The position numbers and the translations under genes were made by a program. The notes under the pieces were generated by a model that ran no database searches, was not told the origin of the DNA, and worked only from the letters and a program-made list of their open reading frames with translations. A stretch of 64,000 bases of DNA from Coptis chinensis (Eukaryota; Streptophyta; Magnoliopsida; Ranunculales; Ranunculaceae): contig CM027378.1 in assembly GCA_015680905.1 (NCBI GenBank), positions 104,987,501 to 105,051,500 of the forward strand, given 5' to 3'. Positions 1 to 11,866 of this stretch are shown here, piece by piece. Every line of letters begins with the position of its first letter. Within the stretch, counting starts at the first letter, position 1.

Positions 1-1170
1 GGATTTGATCTTCACATTCTTCATTTGAGTACTCAGTGGAGGTTGCATCAACTTCTTTTATTGAGTTACAATCACTAGGTGATTGTGGTCCCGATAAATC
101 AAAGACCATTATATCATCATGGTTCTGCATTTCATATCTATTCTCCCCCTGAAGTGAAGAATCAGTGATCTCTGTATAAAAAAGGTCGTGTTCATGGAAA
201 ATGACATCCATTGAGACAAAAAAAAAATTTAGAAGATGGATGATAACACTTATAGCCTTTCTAAGTAGAGCCATACCCAACAAAAACACACTTCAATGCA
301 CGTGGATCAAGTTTGGTGCGTTGTTGTGTATGTAAGTGAACATACACCACACACCCGAAGATATAGAGTGCTAAATGAACAATGGGTGGAAGCGTACAGT
401 GATCAGAAAGGTCATCTAAGGGTCTCCGAAATTGGACAACACTAGAAGGTGTACGATTCATTAAGTAAACAGCAGAGGTCAAAGCCTGACCCCATAAGTG
501 AGATGGGACATGACCATCAATTAATAAAGACCGAGTGATCTCCAAAAGTTATCTATTTTTTCATTCTGCAACCCCATTTTGCTGAGGGGAATAAGAGCAA
601 GAGGTTTGATGTAGAATACCAGCCGAATGCATAAAGCTAGTCAATTCCTTTTTTAACTCACCCCCATTATCAGAGCGAACAACCTTTACAGAGATGCCAA
701 ACTATGTGAGCACCATCTGATTGAAAAGGGGAAAAACAATACAGACATCACTTTTATGTTTTAAAAAATATACCCAGGTCATTCGAGTGCAGTCATCGAC
801 AAAAGTAATAAACTATTTCATCCCGTTATGTGTAGGACTTGGGGCAGGACCCCCAAACATCTGAATGAACTAAATAAAAAGGAGCAACAGATTTATTATC
901 ACTCGAAGGGAAAACAGTACGATGGTTTTTCGCCATTACACAGGTTTCACAAGCAAAATCAGAAAGACTACAACCATTCAATAAAGAGGGAAATAACCTC
1001 CTAAGATAACCAAGTGAGGGATGTCCTAGTCGTCTATGCCAAAGCCAAATCTCATTTTTATTTTTATTAACATTATCCTCACTCATAACATGAGCTTGTA
1101 CTCCTTGATTGGACCGTTGAAAACCATCCTCCAGATAGTAAAATCCTCCACTTTGTTTACCACAGCCAAT
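1..1170 (-). pseudogene. copia pol: GAG-pre-integrase and integrase
   Basis: From 1170 downwards the frame gives the GAG-pre-integrase motif HRRLGHPSLGYLRRLFP, then the C-x2-C half of the HHCC zinc finger (CETCVMAK). Next come integrase core motifs: HSDVWG with the first catalytic Asp, VRSDNGGE with the second Asp, and SPQQNGVAE carrying the Glu. After these, WGQALTSAVYLMNRTPS and KCVFVGYGS are typical of the copia integrase C-terminal part. In-frame stops occur near 825 and in the segment around 550-570, so no continuous protein is possible. The reading continues to position 1 as a poorly conserved linker before reverse transcriptase. A remnant of the split copia element. Confidence 0.9.
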
Positions 1171-2727
1171 TGATAAGCACATAAATGTTACATTATTTAT
1201 GCCCAATTTTATATCAATTAGTCTGTTTACTTTAATTGTTTGATTTAGTTAGTACGTTTTTAGTGATTTTGCAGGAATTGGAGTTAACTCGATTAAACAT
1301 GTCGAAACTGATGAGATACGTGAGTTCATGGTTTGGTTGGTGCAAGATTGGTTGTTGAGTTCAGTGGAGGTGCCGGCTAGTGTGGAGAATATGTTGGATT
1401 TCATCAGACAGCTTGATTTATTGGTTTGGGTCTTTGCTATTTTGGGCCCAACTAAGCAACAAAGGAATAAAAGGTAAATGACCCATGAGCTTAGTACACC
1501 CACGTGACCAGTATAAAGAAAGGCTTGTTAGCTAGCCTTTGTAAATATCAAAGCCCAAGTAACCAAAGGCCAAATAGCAAAGCCCATACCCACTAACTAA
1601 TGGCCATACCACTCACTGTCCACCCGAGAAGCACTGTAGCAACCCTTAGTTTCCTTCTCCATCCAATTCTCACGAACAGAAAACACCCTTTCCAATTAAA
1701 ATTCGTATCGAATCTCTCGGTTATGAATCTCTACCAAAACAGAACCTTTCCAAATTGAACCAAAACTCCCAAAACTCTTTCGGACCCAAAAAGGAAGCAT
1801 ACCAAACGATATAAGCTGGAGGGAGTTGAAATATCGGGGGGGGATCCATAAGACAAGAGAGAACACCGAAGGACGGAGAGCTGGAGTGATTGAAACAGAC
1901 AAAGTGCACAAAGCCAGGCTCGCTACAGTTGATATCGGTTTTGTTAATGGCTTTATTTTCTTCTGTTCTTGCTACTCTGTTTTCCATGTGTAACTAAACT
2001 ATTTCTAGGGCGTAGATGAAACCTTAGATCGATGTGGATGTTTGAGATTTGATATTTGGTATTCCTGAATTGTTATTAAAGATTAAATTCTTCTTTGAAC
2101 TTTGTGATTAATATATCTAGTATTTCTTTCACTGTTTCTGTGATGCATTTTCAGTAGTTTGAATAGGTGGTTATTAATCAAGCTTGGTATAACTGTTAGT
2201 ATTAAATCGTTTGATTGTTTGTGTTATAAGAAGACAAATAATGCTTTGGGTTTAATCTTTAGCTAAGTAAGAAGATAATTTTGCGAAGAAAATACAAAAA
2301 GAGTCGTAACGATGATATCCTCGAGGAAGCAATCGATTATCATCGATAATGCTACTCATAAATATATAATTGGAATACCAGAGGTTAAGTCGATAGTGTC
2401 TGCAGAGATTTAAGGTGGATTTGACCGTCCTAGAATTCTCTCCACTTAGCAAAATCCCATTATTTAGTTTATTCATTTCTTAGACCGTAGTTAAATTAAA
2501 TTGTTTTATATAATAGTTAATTTCAAATTCCATCAACAAATATTGTTCGAATTAGGTTAGGTAATATTTTAGTATTCAATTGTCCCTAGATAGCAATCCC
2601 TGTGGGATCGACCTCGGATTAACTTACGCCTATTACATTACAATAGACCTCGCCATTTGCGTATTATTATTATTATTAAAGTAGGGTTTAATTAGTCTAT
2701 TTATTTAGGTCGGTTAATTTCCTATCA
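1171..2727 (+). repeat. Athila 5' LTR
   Basis: Starts TGATAAGCACATAAATG and ends TTTCCTATCA. It is a 1557-bp near-copy of 8660-10213, with scattered substitutions and small indels. Short open frames inside it (for example 1249-1503, 1721-1987 and 2252-2476 on the minus strand) recur in both copies with no recognisable domain, so they are chance frames in repeat DNA. Confidence 0.93.
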
Positions 2728-2733
2728 AGTTTT

Positions 2734-2751
2734 TGGCGCCGCTGCCGGGGA
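2734..2751 (+). other. Athila primer-binding site (tRNA-Asp)
   Basis: TGGCGCCGCTGCCGGGGA lies 6 bases after the 5' LTR. It is complementary to the 3' end of plant tRNA-Asp apart from one position and is the usual primer site of Athila-lineage elements. Confidence 0.9.
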
Positions 2752-3279
2752 TTGTAGTGGCACAATTGAGTTTTAAAGTCTTATTTATCGTAATTCGTAG
2801 TTTAAGTTTAGTCGTAGTTATATTAATTCATAGTTTATATGTCTAATTTTAGTTATTTTTGCAAATAGTTAAGCAAAGATTTCTTCTTACAAGGTTCATA
2901 GTCGTGATTTTGTTGTGGACTTTGTGAAGTTACTTGCTTGTTATCACCCGGAGTCGCAAGTAGCCCTCGAAGTCTCACGCTGGAGGTACATCTCTTTCTT
3001 TTGTGGGCTTGGACTTTGTTTGTTTTGTGTGTTTTCATTGTTTCTTGCATCTAGGAAGGTTAAATCACCTTGACCAGCCTTAGGCATTTTGTATTATGAC
3101 AGGTTTTAGCCTGCTCACTAGGAAAACCCTTTTGATACGTGGATCGAGTGACAGTGCTTTTGCACAAGAACTAGGAATCGTGTTATTTGGGTTTAGGAGC
3201 AAATATATTAAACAATATTTAAAATTCAATATGGGTTGAAATATTTGTTTGATATTGTTTGTGTGTGCATCGTCTGCAT

Positions 3280-4573
3280 TAGGGGTTGGCAATGGGCCGG
3301 GTCGGGCTAGCCTAACTCTAAACATTTAAAGCCCTTCAGATATTAAGGTCGGGTCGGCTCAACCCTAAAGTCAGCATAGGGTCGGGCTGGGCCGGGTCAC
3401 AAGTCTAAATCTCAAGCTCTGACCCTACCTTAAGCCCTATTTAAAGGCTTTAAGGTCGGGCCTATATATTTTCTTCTTTTTACTACATCAGTTTTAAAAC
3501 TCATTTATATTACAAAAATGTACAAAGATCTACAAACTCAAAGTCCCACCAATCTAGTAATAATCCTAGATAAGTCCAACAATTTAAAATGCACATCCAC
3601 AATCTAATGAACTGAAGTACATCGAGAGTTCGGAATTTGTTCTTCCTTGTACTCAAACCTCACTAAAATTACATTTAACAGTGAAAAGTATATAGACAAA
3701 TAATTATATTATCATTTTAAAGGAAGAAGTAATAGATATAAAGAAGAAACATAATAGCTTTGGTTAAGGGCGAGGGAAGTTGTTAAACTGTTTCCAATAT
3801 TATAAACTGTTTCATAATAAATTCAAACGAATATAATATTACCTTTCTTCTAATTTAAAAGTGATTCAAGCTTTGTATGTGGAAATGTAAAGATTGGCTT
3901 TTGAACAAGTGATGGAGAAAGGTTTGAGATTGCAAATGCCATTTTTCTGACAAATGTTGTTTTTTGGTTTCTGTGTTACAAATGTCAACTCTGTATTTCG
4001 CTTTAATAGTGTAGAAGGAAACCTTTAGTTCTAGACTTGGCTTGGATGTGAATAAAAATATAATTTATAAGAAGTAAGTGGAAAAAGAAATTGAGGATAA
4101 TAAGTTATAGAATTTGATTTGATGATCAAAGGAATAAAGTCTTATTTTTTTATTAGGCTAGTGCCCATTGTTCTTCATGGTTGCTAAGTTGACAAATTTT
4201 TGTTATATAAGACAAGTTATTGGAAGTATCTTTGGGTGTAAGTGATAAATTACAAAGGACAATGTTATTTTAATTGAAAATATTTAATAAAGAATTGGAC
4301 AATTATGGTATGTGTATTTATAATGAAAGTGTGAAACTATAACTAGGGCTTGGTTTTTATTTCCGCTTTGGGGTGAATTAAAAATCAACCTATGTTTTAG
4401 AACCTTAATAGGAGCCTTGCCCTAGAAGGCATTAGGGTTTTGAAACTCAACCCCCCCCTAAACTCTGTGAGGGGAGCTTTAGTTGTGAAGGCTTTATAGG
4501 GCTTAGGGTCGGTCGGTCAAACTTTGGTTAATTTTGTTAGTTTTGAAGTTTTGGTTAAAAATTCCCACCCCTA
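3280..4573 (+). mobile_element. Non-autonomous hAT-like element, copy 1
   Basis: The left end reads TAGGGGTTGGCAATGGGCCG and the right end AAATTCCCACCCCTA, giving short inverted termini (TAGGGGTKGG). Flanking 8-mers GTCTGCAT (3272-3279) and GTTTGCAT (4574-4581) match at 7 of 8 positions, the duplication length of the hAT superfamily. Both ends are packed with GGGTCGGGC/GCCCTAA motifs; the interior is A/T rich with no coding frame. The body is shared with 26434-27654 in the same orientation, which proves it is a repeat family. It sits between the Athila primer site and gag. Confidence 0.85.
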
Positions 4574-4615
4574 GTTTGCATCATTTAGTAGAGTCCTAGG
4601 TTTTAGAAATAGTTT

Positions 4616-5815
4616 ATGGTAGAAACTTGGTCTGATAACACACCTTTTGCACCGTTTGATCCTGAGATTGAACGCACTCTCCATAGGAGAAGTAGAAATC
4701 CCAAGTTCGAGGTACCCGTAACTTTTGTTGGCAATACACATATTTTTGCTGACATGGAGGGTAATAACAATGACGTGGTTGCCCAAGTACCTAGATCTAT
4801 TAAGGAATATATATATATCCTACTAGGACAACCCGACCATCTTGCATCGTTCCCCCTACAACCAATGCTAATCACTTTGAGTTGAAGCCCAATCTGCTGG
4901 GGCTCCTTGAACGGAAGAGAGAGACTCATATCTTCATATGAGGGAATTTGATCGAGGATATTTGTGGGACTATTAAGCTTCAACAATTTAGTTACGAAGC
5001 TATAAAATTAAAATTATTCTCATTTTCTCTTAAAAAAAAAGCCAAGAGTTTGTTTCATAATAGGATGGGAAAAGTTATGCATTGTGTTTTTAAAGAATCA
5101 TAAGGCGACTGCTTTTAGAAAAGTTATGTCATCTTTTTGCCAAAATGATGGAGAGTCATTATAGAAGTGTATGGAGAGGTTTAAGGACATGCTCTTGCAG
5201 TGTCCTAACATGGCCTAGAAAAGGGTAGGCTGGTGCAGAATCTCTATGAGGGTCTTGATTTTAATTCTAAGGCTATGATTGAGACCATGAGTAAAATGAA
5301 CCAATTTTGTTTGGAGATTTCGTGATAAAAAGCTAGATGGAGCGTGGACATTTTTAGAAGAAGTCTCTGAAAAGGTCTAGCAATGGGAAACTAGTCGTGA
5401 GCCTAAGAAGGTGGCTTGTAGTACTAAACAGAAAGGTTTGTTCCACGTTGACAAGGAATTTGACACGAACGCTAGGATGGCCGCTTTAATTAGAAGAGTT
5501 GAAGCTCTCGAGCTAGAAAAAGAGGCTAACTTTCTAGCTCCAGTTAACAATGTTGAAGTCCCTGGGTGTCTGTTGCGTGAAAGTCTTGATCACACTATAG
5601 ATAATTACCCTGGCATAAATGCGCAAGTCAATGCTTTTAATTCGTACCAAAAGCCAGTTAATAATCTTTATTCTAACACATATAACCCTGGATGGTGTAA
5701 CCATCCCAATTTATCTTGGTCTAAAGGTATACATCAAGGAGGACCCGTGGGTAACTTAAACCCGGTGCAGCAGTATGCACCCCAATCACCGCTGGCGACA
5801 CGCCAGCTTTTTTAA
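4616..5815 (+). pseudogene. Athila gag
   Basis: A frame at 4616-4885 gives TPFAPFDPEIERTLHRR, an Athila gag N-terminus. The stretch 5050-5400 encodes a gag-like helical segment broken by stops (ATAFRKVMSSFCQN..., then LLQCPNMA). A frame at 5411-5815 has RRVEALELEKEANF and the Asn/Tyr-rich SYQKPVNNLYSNTYNPGW, typical of the Athila gag C-terminal region before the zinc knuckle. At least three stops or frameshifts separate these parts. The frame ends at the palindrome where the inverted segment begins. No intact capsid protein can be made. Confidence 0.85.
5791..5807. repeat. Perfect short palindrome at an inversion breakpoint
   Basis: GCTGGCG-ACA-CGCCAGC is a 7-bp stem with a 3-base loop. It sits where plus-strand gag ends and minus-strand integrase sequence begins. 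Confidence 0.8.
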
Positions 5816-6700
5816 TCTTTGCATTAGCGACCAGCGCCATGCCTTGACTAACTTACAAGTATTTTTAGGGCCACTGAAAGCACGTCGCTCGGTTTTCTCT
5901 TGCATATAAGGCGGCTCCGCTCATGCCTATTTCCGTGACAAAACTTTTTTTTTTAAAGAGAAAAATCCATGCCGTTTCATGCTCTCGACCCTTAATTTTG
6001 GCTAATTAAGACTCCAACAACACTTAAAAAGAAATGAAAATCAATAAAACATACATGATACTCAATCAGTCATGATAAATAGGATCAAGAAGACTTACCT
6101 CTTCCACATCCTGCCCAGCCAAACCGTCAAGGTATGGTTTCAAACGTTGACCATTTACCTTAAACACACGACCATCCGTAGGATCTTCTATTTCAACAGC
6201 ACCATGAGGAAAAACAGTTTTAACAATGAAAGGACCAGTCCACCTAGAACGTAACTTACCATGAAAAAGATGCAGACGAGAATTATATAGCGAGACTTTT
6301 TTATTAGGTTCAAAAGACTTTCGAAGAATCGATTTATCATGAAAAATCTTAGTCCGCTATTTGTAAATCTTGGCATTCTCATATGCCTCATTCCTTAACT
6401 CAGCTAACTCATTCAACTGAAGTTTATGTTGTGAACCAGCCTTACACATATCAAAGTTAAACATTTTAATGGCCTAAAAAGCACGATGTTCCAATTCAAT
6501 AGGCAAATGACATACCTTTCCAAACACAAGCCTAGCTATAAGGAGACATACCAATAGGAGTCTTATAAGCAATTCTATGAGCCCAAAGAGAATCATTAAG
6601 ATATTGAGACCAATCCTTAAGGTCAGGTCGTACAGTCTTTTCTAAAATCCGCTTAATTTTCCAAAAGAAATATTCTTTTTTATTTTTATTTTTTTTCAAA
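5816..6700 (-). pseudogene. Inverted Athila integrase C-terminal fragment
   Basis: Read on the minus strand from about 6650, this gives [20 protein letters not shown] and [19 protein letters not shown] second frame (6391-6188) encodes [20 protein letters not shown] and [20 protein letters not shown], then [11 protein letters not shown], ending near 6072. These are hallmark Ty3/Athila integrase core and C-terminal motifs. The host element's LTRs, primer site, polypurine tract and gag are all on the plus strand, so this piece is backwards. It is either an internal inversion with deletion or a fragment of another Athila. A nonsense codon after the ELRNEAYENAKIYK motif and other breaks make it inactive. 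Confidence 0.85.
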
Positions 6701-8644
6701 AAAATAAAAAATAAATAAATAAATAAAACTGATTTCATTGTTGTTGATGACTCCAACTCATAGCACTGATCAGTTGTGTGAAGCATTCGTCTGCTAGAGA
6801 CGTTAACTGTAGCGCTTGTGGGTGGCAACCCATGTTTTTATTTTTGTTGTGTCTTATGTACACATATCTCATACATTCCACTTTAGCACCTTTTCTCCTC
6901 CTTTTTGGAGAAGTGTAACTCTATGGAATGAGATACGTGACACATTATAGTCATCGTAGTACATTGGTTCCTTTTTCTATATTATCACTGTTCTATCTTT
7001 AGTGAGGTACTAATTTCTACAGGTGACTCGAGTTTTATTTTTCGTTCATGGAGTTATTGGTAACTTCTTTCCTTATTCTTTTACTTGTCCATGTGTTTAA
7101 TTTTTGGAATTGAGCATCTATGTCAACATTGAGGACAATGTCTACAATAAGTTTGGGGGTGGGAACAAAATGTTTTGTTTAGTAAAAAATAAAACTTATT
7201 TATACTATGCACTTAGGGGTAGTGGTATTGTTTCCTTTTCTATGATGATTATAGTCTAGAAATCTCAGTTAGCATTAGAATTAAAAGTAGTTATTAGAAA
7301 CTTAGGTTAATATATAGGTAATAGTCTCTGCATTTTTTCATAAATGTCTTGCATGAACATCATGAGTGTAGTTGGTAGTACTTTTCTGAGACCTAGGTTA
7401 GAGTGCTTAATTTTACATATCCGATGAGAATCTAGCCTAAAAAGCCTCATATGAGTTGATGTCTGAGTGATGACACAAGGGAGAAGTTAATTCCGAGTAG
7501 AAAAAACACAGGTCCACTTGCTTGATCACCATACCATATCCTAAAAGAGAATTTAGGTCATCTTTGGATCGATATAGCCAGAAATTCAAACCTAAAGAAT
7601 ATTTTTTCCGCTAGTCGCCCCACTAAGCCTTTCATTAGCTTTTTCATAAACCACACATTCTTTATCCTTTATAAAAACCGAATAAAAATAAAAATAGCCT
7701 ACCCATTTAGGTAAGTTTGAGAAATAGGATGAAGTGAAGAACTAGAGAAGAGAAAAACTTGTGCAGAAACAAATATTGGTTAGTTGCTTCAAAAGAAATA
7801 GAAAAGAAAAGAAAGTTTCCAAAATAATAAAATAAAAAGTTAGAACTCCAAAAACAGAATCAAATGAGTCAAAAGCCAAAAGCAAAAGCCAAAACAAAAG
7901 GGTTAAGGATGGAAACAAAGTGTAGAAGCAAAGTAAGAACAAGGCTTTCTCCAGTTACATAATTTGAAGACCTTATTTTCTCAGACTTGTCTATTTTGTT
8001 TATCCATTCCATTTATTCTTAATCATCACCTAAACCATCCATAATACCTAATAAAGACCTTTAGCTCAATTAGGAATAGGTTGGTGTGATAGTAAGTGGC
8101 AAATGTGGTTGATCGACCTCGGCTCCTTTGGACATCATTGAGATTGAGAGGAAAAGTGTGCCCACTGCACACTGGAGTGAGCAAAACCTGAGTGAAAAAA
8201 TCGAGTATTTTTGTCATGACACATTTGTGAGGACCTACTTAGGGACGCTATTCCAAAAGTTTCAGAAATGGACCTGCCATTGCATTTCATAGTATTGTTC
8301 ATTGCATGTATGTTTATTTTTAAATGATTTAATTATTATGCATATATTAACTTAGGTTTTACAATGAGTATTATTTATTCCTTGCTAGTGAGACGTATAA
8401 ACACCTGAGATTAAATTAAGGAAACATTACTATTATTTCTTAGTCGTTATAGTATAGATGAAGTTTGTGAGTATTTTTTCTGAAAACTCTCATGAGACTA
8501 AACTCGTCCACTAGGGTAAACTTAGGGGTTTAAATGGCTTGTTGCACATGCTGAGTGTAATCGTGATTCTTACGAAAGTGAGTTAGAATTTTTGTTTTTG
8601 TTATTAGTTTAGGATTTAGTTTTGCTCGAGGACTAGCAAAATAT
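6701..8644 (+). other. Athila 3' non-coding region
   Basis: No coding frame with a recognisable domain. The plus strand has TAGCGCTTGTGGGTGGCAAC at about 6811, a motif commonly found after Athila pol. AAGTTTGGGGGTGGGA at about 7150 is a second polypurine tract some 1.5 kb before the LTR-adjacent one. The remainder is A/T-rich filler. Confidence 0.6.
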
Positions 8645-8659
8645 AAGTTTGGGGGTATT
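8645..8659 (+). other. Athila polypurine tract
   Basis: AAGTTTGGGGGTATT abuts the 3' LTR start (TGGTAAGC). A G-rich tract next to the 3' LTR primes plus-strand DNA synthesis. Confidence 0.8.
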
Positions 8660-10213
8660 TGGTAAGCACATAAATGTTACATTATTTATGCCCAATTTTA
8701 TATCAGTTAGTCTGTTTACTTTAATTGTTTGATTTAGTTAGTACATTTTTAGTGATTTTGCAGGAATTGGAGTTAACTCGATTAAACATGTCGAAACTGA
8801 TGAGATACGTGAGTTCCTGGTTTGGTTGGTGCAAGATTGGTTGTTGAGTTCAGTGGAGGTGATGGCTAGTGTGGAGAATATGTTGGATTTCATCAGACAG
8901 CTTGATTTATTGGTTTGGGTCTTTGTTATTTTGGGCCCAACTAAGCAACAAAGGAATAAAAGGTAAATGACCCATGAGCGTAGTATACCCACGTGACCAG
9001 TATAAAGGAAGCCTTGTTAGCCTTTGTAAATATCAAAGCCCAAGTGATCAAAGGCCAAATAGCAAAGCCCATACCCACTAACTAATGGCCATACCAGTCA
9101 CTGTCCACCCGAGAAGCACCTTAGCAACCCTTAGTTTCCTTCTCCATCCAATTCTCACGAACAGAAAACGCCCTTTCCAATTAAAAAATTGCATCGAATC
9201 TCGGGTTCTGAAATCCCCACCAAAAACGTAACCTTTCCAAATTGAACCAAAACTACCAAAACTCCCAAAACTCTTTCGGACCCAAAAAGGAAGCATACCA
9301 AACGATATAAGCTGGAAGGAGTTGAAAGATCGGGGGGGTCCATAAGACAGGAGAGAACACCGAAGGACGGGGAGCTAGAGTGATTGGAACAGACAAAGTG
9401 CACAAAGCCAGGCTCGCTACAGTTGATATCGGTTTTGTTAATGGCTTTATTTTCTTCTGTTCCTGCTGCTCTGTTTTCCATGTGTAACTAAACTATTTCT
9501 AGGGCGTAGATGAAACCTTAGATCGATGTGGATGTTTGAGATTTGATATTTGGTATTCCTAAATTGTTATTAAAGATTAAATTCTTCTTTGAACTCGTGA
9601 TTAATATATCTAGTATTTCTTTCACCGTTTCTGTGATGCATTTTCGGTAGTTTGAATAGGTGGTTATTAATCAAGCTTGGTATAATTGTTAGTATTAAAT
9701 CGTTTGATTGTTTGTGCTGTAAGAAGACAAATAATGCTTTGGGTTTAATCTTTAGCTAAGTAAGAAGATAATTTTACGAAGAAAGTACAAAAAGAATCGT
9801 AACGATGATATCTTCGAGAAAGCAATCGATTATCATCGATAATGCTACTCATAAGTATATAACTGGAATACCAAAGGTTAAGTCGATAGTGTCTGCAGAG
9901 ATTTAAGGTGGATTCGACCATCTTAGAATTCTCTCCACTTAGCAAAACCCCATTATTTAGTTTATTCATTTCTTAGACAGTAGTTAAATTAAATAGTTTT
10001 AGTTAATAGTTAATTCCAAATTCCATCAACAAATATTGTTAGAATTAGGTTATGTAATATTTTAGTATTCAATTGTCCCTAGATAGCAATCCCTGTGGGA
10101 TCGACCTCGTTCTTGTGCACCTATTACAATAGACCTCGTGCGCTTGCAAGTATTATTATTATTAAAGTAGGGTTTAATTAGTCTATTTATTTAGGTCGGT
10201 TAATTTCCTATCA
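8660..10213 (+). repeat. Athila 3' LTR
   Basis: 1554 bp, begins TGGTAAGCACATAAATG and ends TTTCCTATCA. It is collinear with 1171-2727 and is followed at once by the CCAAT duplication and then copia coding sequence. Confidence 0.93.
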
Positions 10214-10218
10214 CCAAT

Positions 10219-11509
10219 CCTCTCTTTGGTATGGGTGTTCTGAAAAATACAATGAGTGGGAAAGAACAAGGCAACACAATTATTAGATTTGGTTAATTTG
10301 CTAACAGAGAGAAGATTACAGTTTAGTGACGGAACAAATAAAACATTATGGATAGATAAAGAAGGGGACAAAGGTACAGTGCCAATACCAACAACTGGAG
10401 ATGACACATCATTAACATTAGTAATGACTGATTTGGGACAACTAGAGGAGAAATGTTTAAATTTATATCGATCGCAAGTCATATGATCAGTAGCACTCGT
10501 GTCAATTATCCAATCACTATTTCTAGTAAAAGCAATAAGAGCAGAGTTAGATATACCTGACTGGGCAACAAATCCGGCAGCAGTGAGTAAGTGACTCTTC
10601 GAACTTGAACCATCTGCCTTAGAGTTAGAATACAAGGGAGACGCCTTACCCTTTGGATACCAATCTGGATAACCATGTAGCTTAAAGTAGGTGTCAACTA
10701 CATGGTTATCACCATTACAATGGGTACACTTACGAACTCCTTTTTTTGAATCAGGACGAGCAAATGATTTTCGAGCTGCCATAGCAGTCCCGTCATTAGA
10801 TGTCCCACCAAGCATGGCATCTTGACGATTCGCCTGAAGCACAAACCATGGCATAAACGGACTGTATGTCTAGAAGTGGCTTAATAGCAAGAACACAACC
10901 ACGAACCCCATCTAAATGAGAATCAAGACCGGCCAAGAAAACATACACACGATGAGAATTAATCTTTGTGGTATATTTCTTAATGTCATTGGCACACTCC
11001 ATAGTGCAATCTTCAATAGCGTCAAATTCCTGCCATATTTTTTTCAGTTTTCCAAAATAAAGAATAACATAACCTCCATTTTGGTGGACAGAAATTCCCT
11101 CACAATATAGCTGATAACCCTTCGATGCATCTTGGCTAATAGAGTAAGTTTGTTTTGCAGTATCCTAGATTTTCTTGGCCGTAGATAAGCAAAGGAAAAT
11201 TGACCTGATGTCCTTGGTCATTGCATCAAGAAGCCAAGACTTGACCAGACAGTTCTCGTCCTCCCAAGCTTCATATTCCTTAGAATTTATGTTTGTTGGG
11301 GCAACCTTAGTACCAGAGATAAAGCCCCAACATTTTCTGCCCCTGATCTTGTTCTGCGCATTCAATGACCACCCAATTTAATTAGTACCATCAAGTCGTT
11401 CTGGAGTAATTAGTGAGGGCATTTCTTTCATATAAAGATTAGACATGACCGCGGAATCGTTATTGGAATGCACAACAACGGAATCATTATTGGTAGTTAA
11501 GTCTGTCAT
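10219..11509 (-). pseudogene. copia gag and protease
   Basis: The probable start is the ATG at 11509 (MTDLTTNN...). The gag region contains WGFISGTKVAPT and YEAWEDENCLVKSWLLDAM, typical of UBN2-type copia gag. A zinc-knuckle-like CTHCNGDNHVVDTYFKLHGYPDW follows, then the protease motif WIIDTSATDHMT in place of the usual D-T/S-G-A. Two in-frame stops are visible: one after the LDGTN motif near 11375, and one where the usual Trp of KKIWD is expected near 11166. The frame ends exactly at the Athila insertion and continues at 1170. Inactive retroelement gene. Confidence 0.9.
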
Positions 11510-11705
11510 TATAATATAGAACACAAATAATTAACTATATCAAAAAAAAAAAAAAAAAAAAAAAGAACGATAAGTAGGAGAGGGTAATAAATAGTATGAT
11601 ATGACCAGAAAAAGAAACCAAGCACCAAAAAAAAGGACTCCGATTCCTATAATAATGGGGTAGTGGAAAAGAAATCGGAGTTGACTCTTGATACTATGTC
11701 AAAAA

Positions 11706-11866
11706 TGTTTTAATGGATATTTCTAATAATTTTATTGATCTTTACATTAGGTATATATACAAGAATACAGAAAATCTCTTAGATCCACATATCTAAGAGA
11801 AGATAATACCCTTACTAAATACACAAGATATTTCCTAATACTAAATATAGTAACAAATATTCTAAC
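11706..11866 (-). repeat. 5' LTR of the copia element
   Basis: On the minus strand it begins TGTTAGAATATTTG and ends ATTAAAACA, so it has the TG...CA ends of an LTR. It is A/T rich with a TATATATA segment and is only about 161 bp long, which is typical of some copia lineages. Directly inside it, around 11680-11700, the minus strand reads GACATAGTATCAAGAGTC, a decayed version of the initiator-Met tRNA primer site (TGGTATCAGAGC). The partner LTR is outside the window, so the ends are inferred from structure alone. Confidence 0.7.

Larger units (their letters stand above)
1171..10213 (+). mobile_element. Athila-type Ty3/gypsy retrotransposon inserted in the copia element
   Basis: Two long direct repeats (LTRs, about 1.55 kb) bound a 5.9 kb interior. 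The 5 bases before the left LTR (1166-1170) and after the right LTR (10214-10218) are both CCAAT, a perfect target-site duplication. A primer site for tRNA-Asp follows the left LTR and a G-rich polypurine tract precedes the right LTR, giving plus orientation and the Athila lineage. The interior holds a broken gag, an inverted integrase fragment and a hAT-like insertion. Protease, reverse transcriptase and RNase H are missing, so the element is a defective deletion derivative. LTRs look roughly 95% alike by eye, so the insertion is not very recent. Confidence 0.93.
1..11866 (-). mobile_element. Ty1/copia retrotransposon, split in two and running off the left edge
   Basis: Read on the minus strand, the order is a 161-bp LTR (11866-11706), a degenerate primer-binding region, gag, protease, then integrase. 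This is the protease-integrase order of copia elements. The coding sequence stops at 10219 and resumes at 1170: the residues KERIG end one half, and GCGKQSGGFYYLEDG, normal for the GAG-pre-integrase domain, opens the other. The DNA between is the Athila element. Reverse transcriptase, RNase H and the second LTR must lie left of position 1 or be lost. Several in-frame stops make it inactive. Confidence 0.9.

Noticed and set aside
1249-1503. 84-codon frame repeated at 8738-8992
   Set aside because: It lies in both Athila LTRs and has no domain; a chance frame duplicated with the LTR.
3280-4573. rDNA or other GC-rich gene because of GGGTCGGGC motifs
   Set aside because: The inverted TAGGGGTKGG ends, 8-bp flanks and the second copy at 26434 show it is a transposon.
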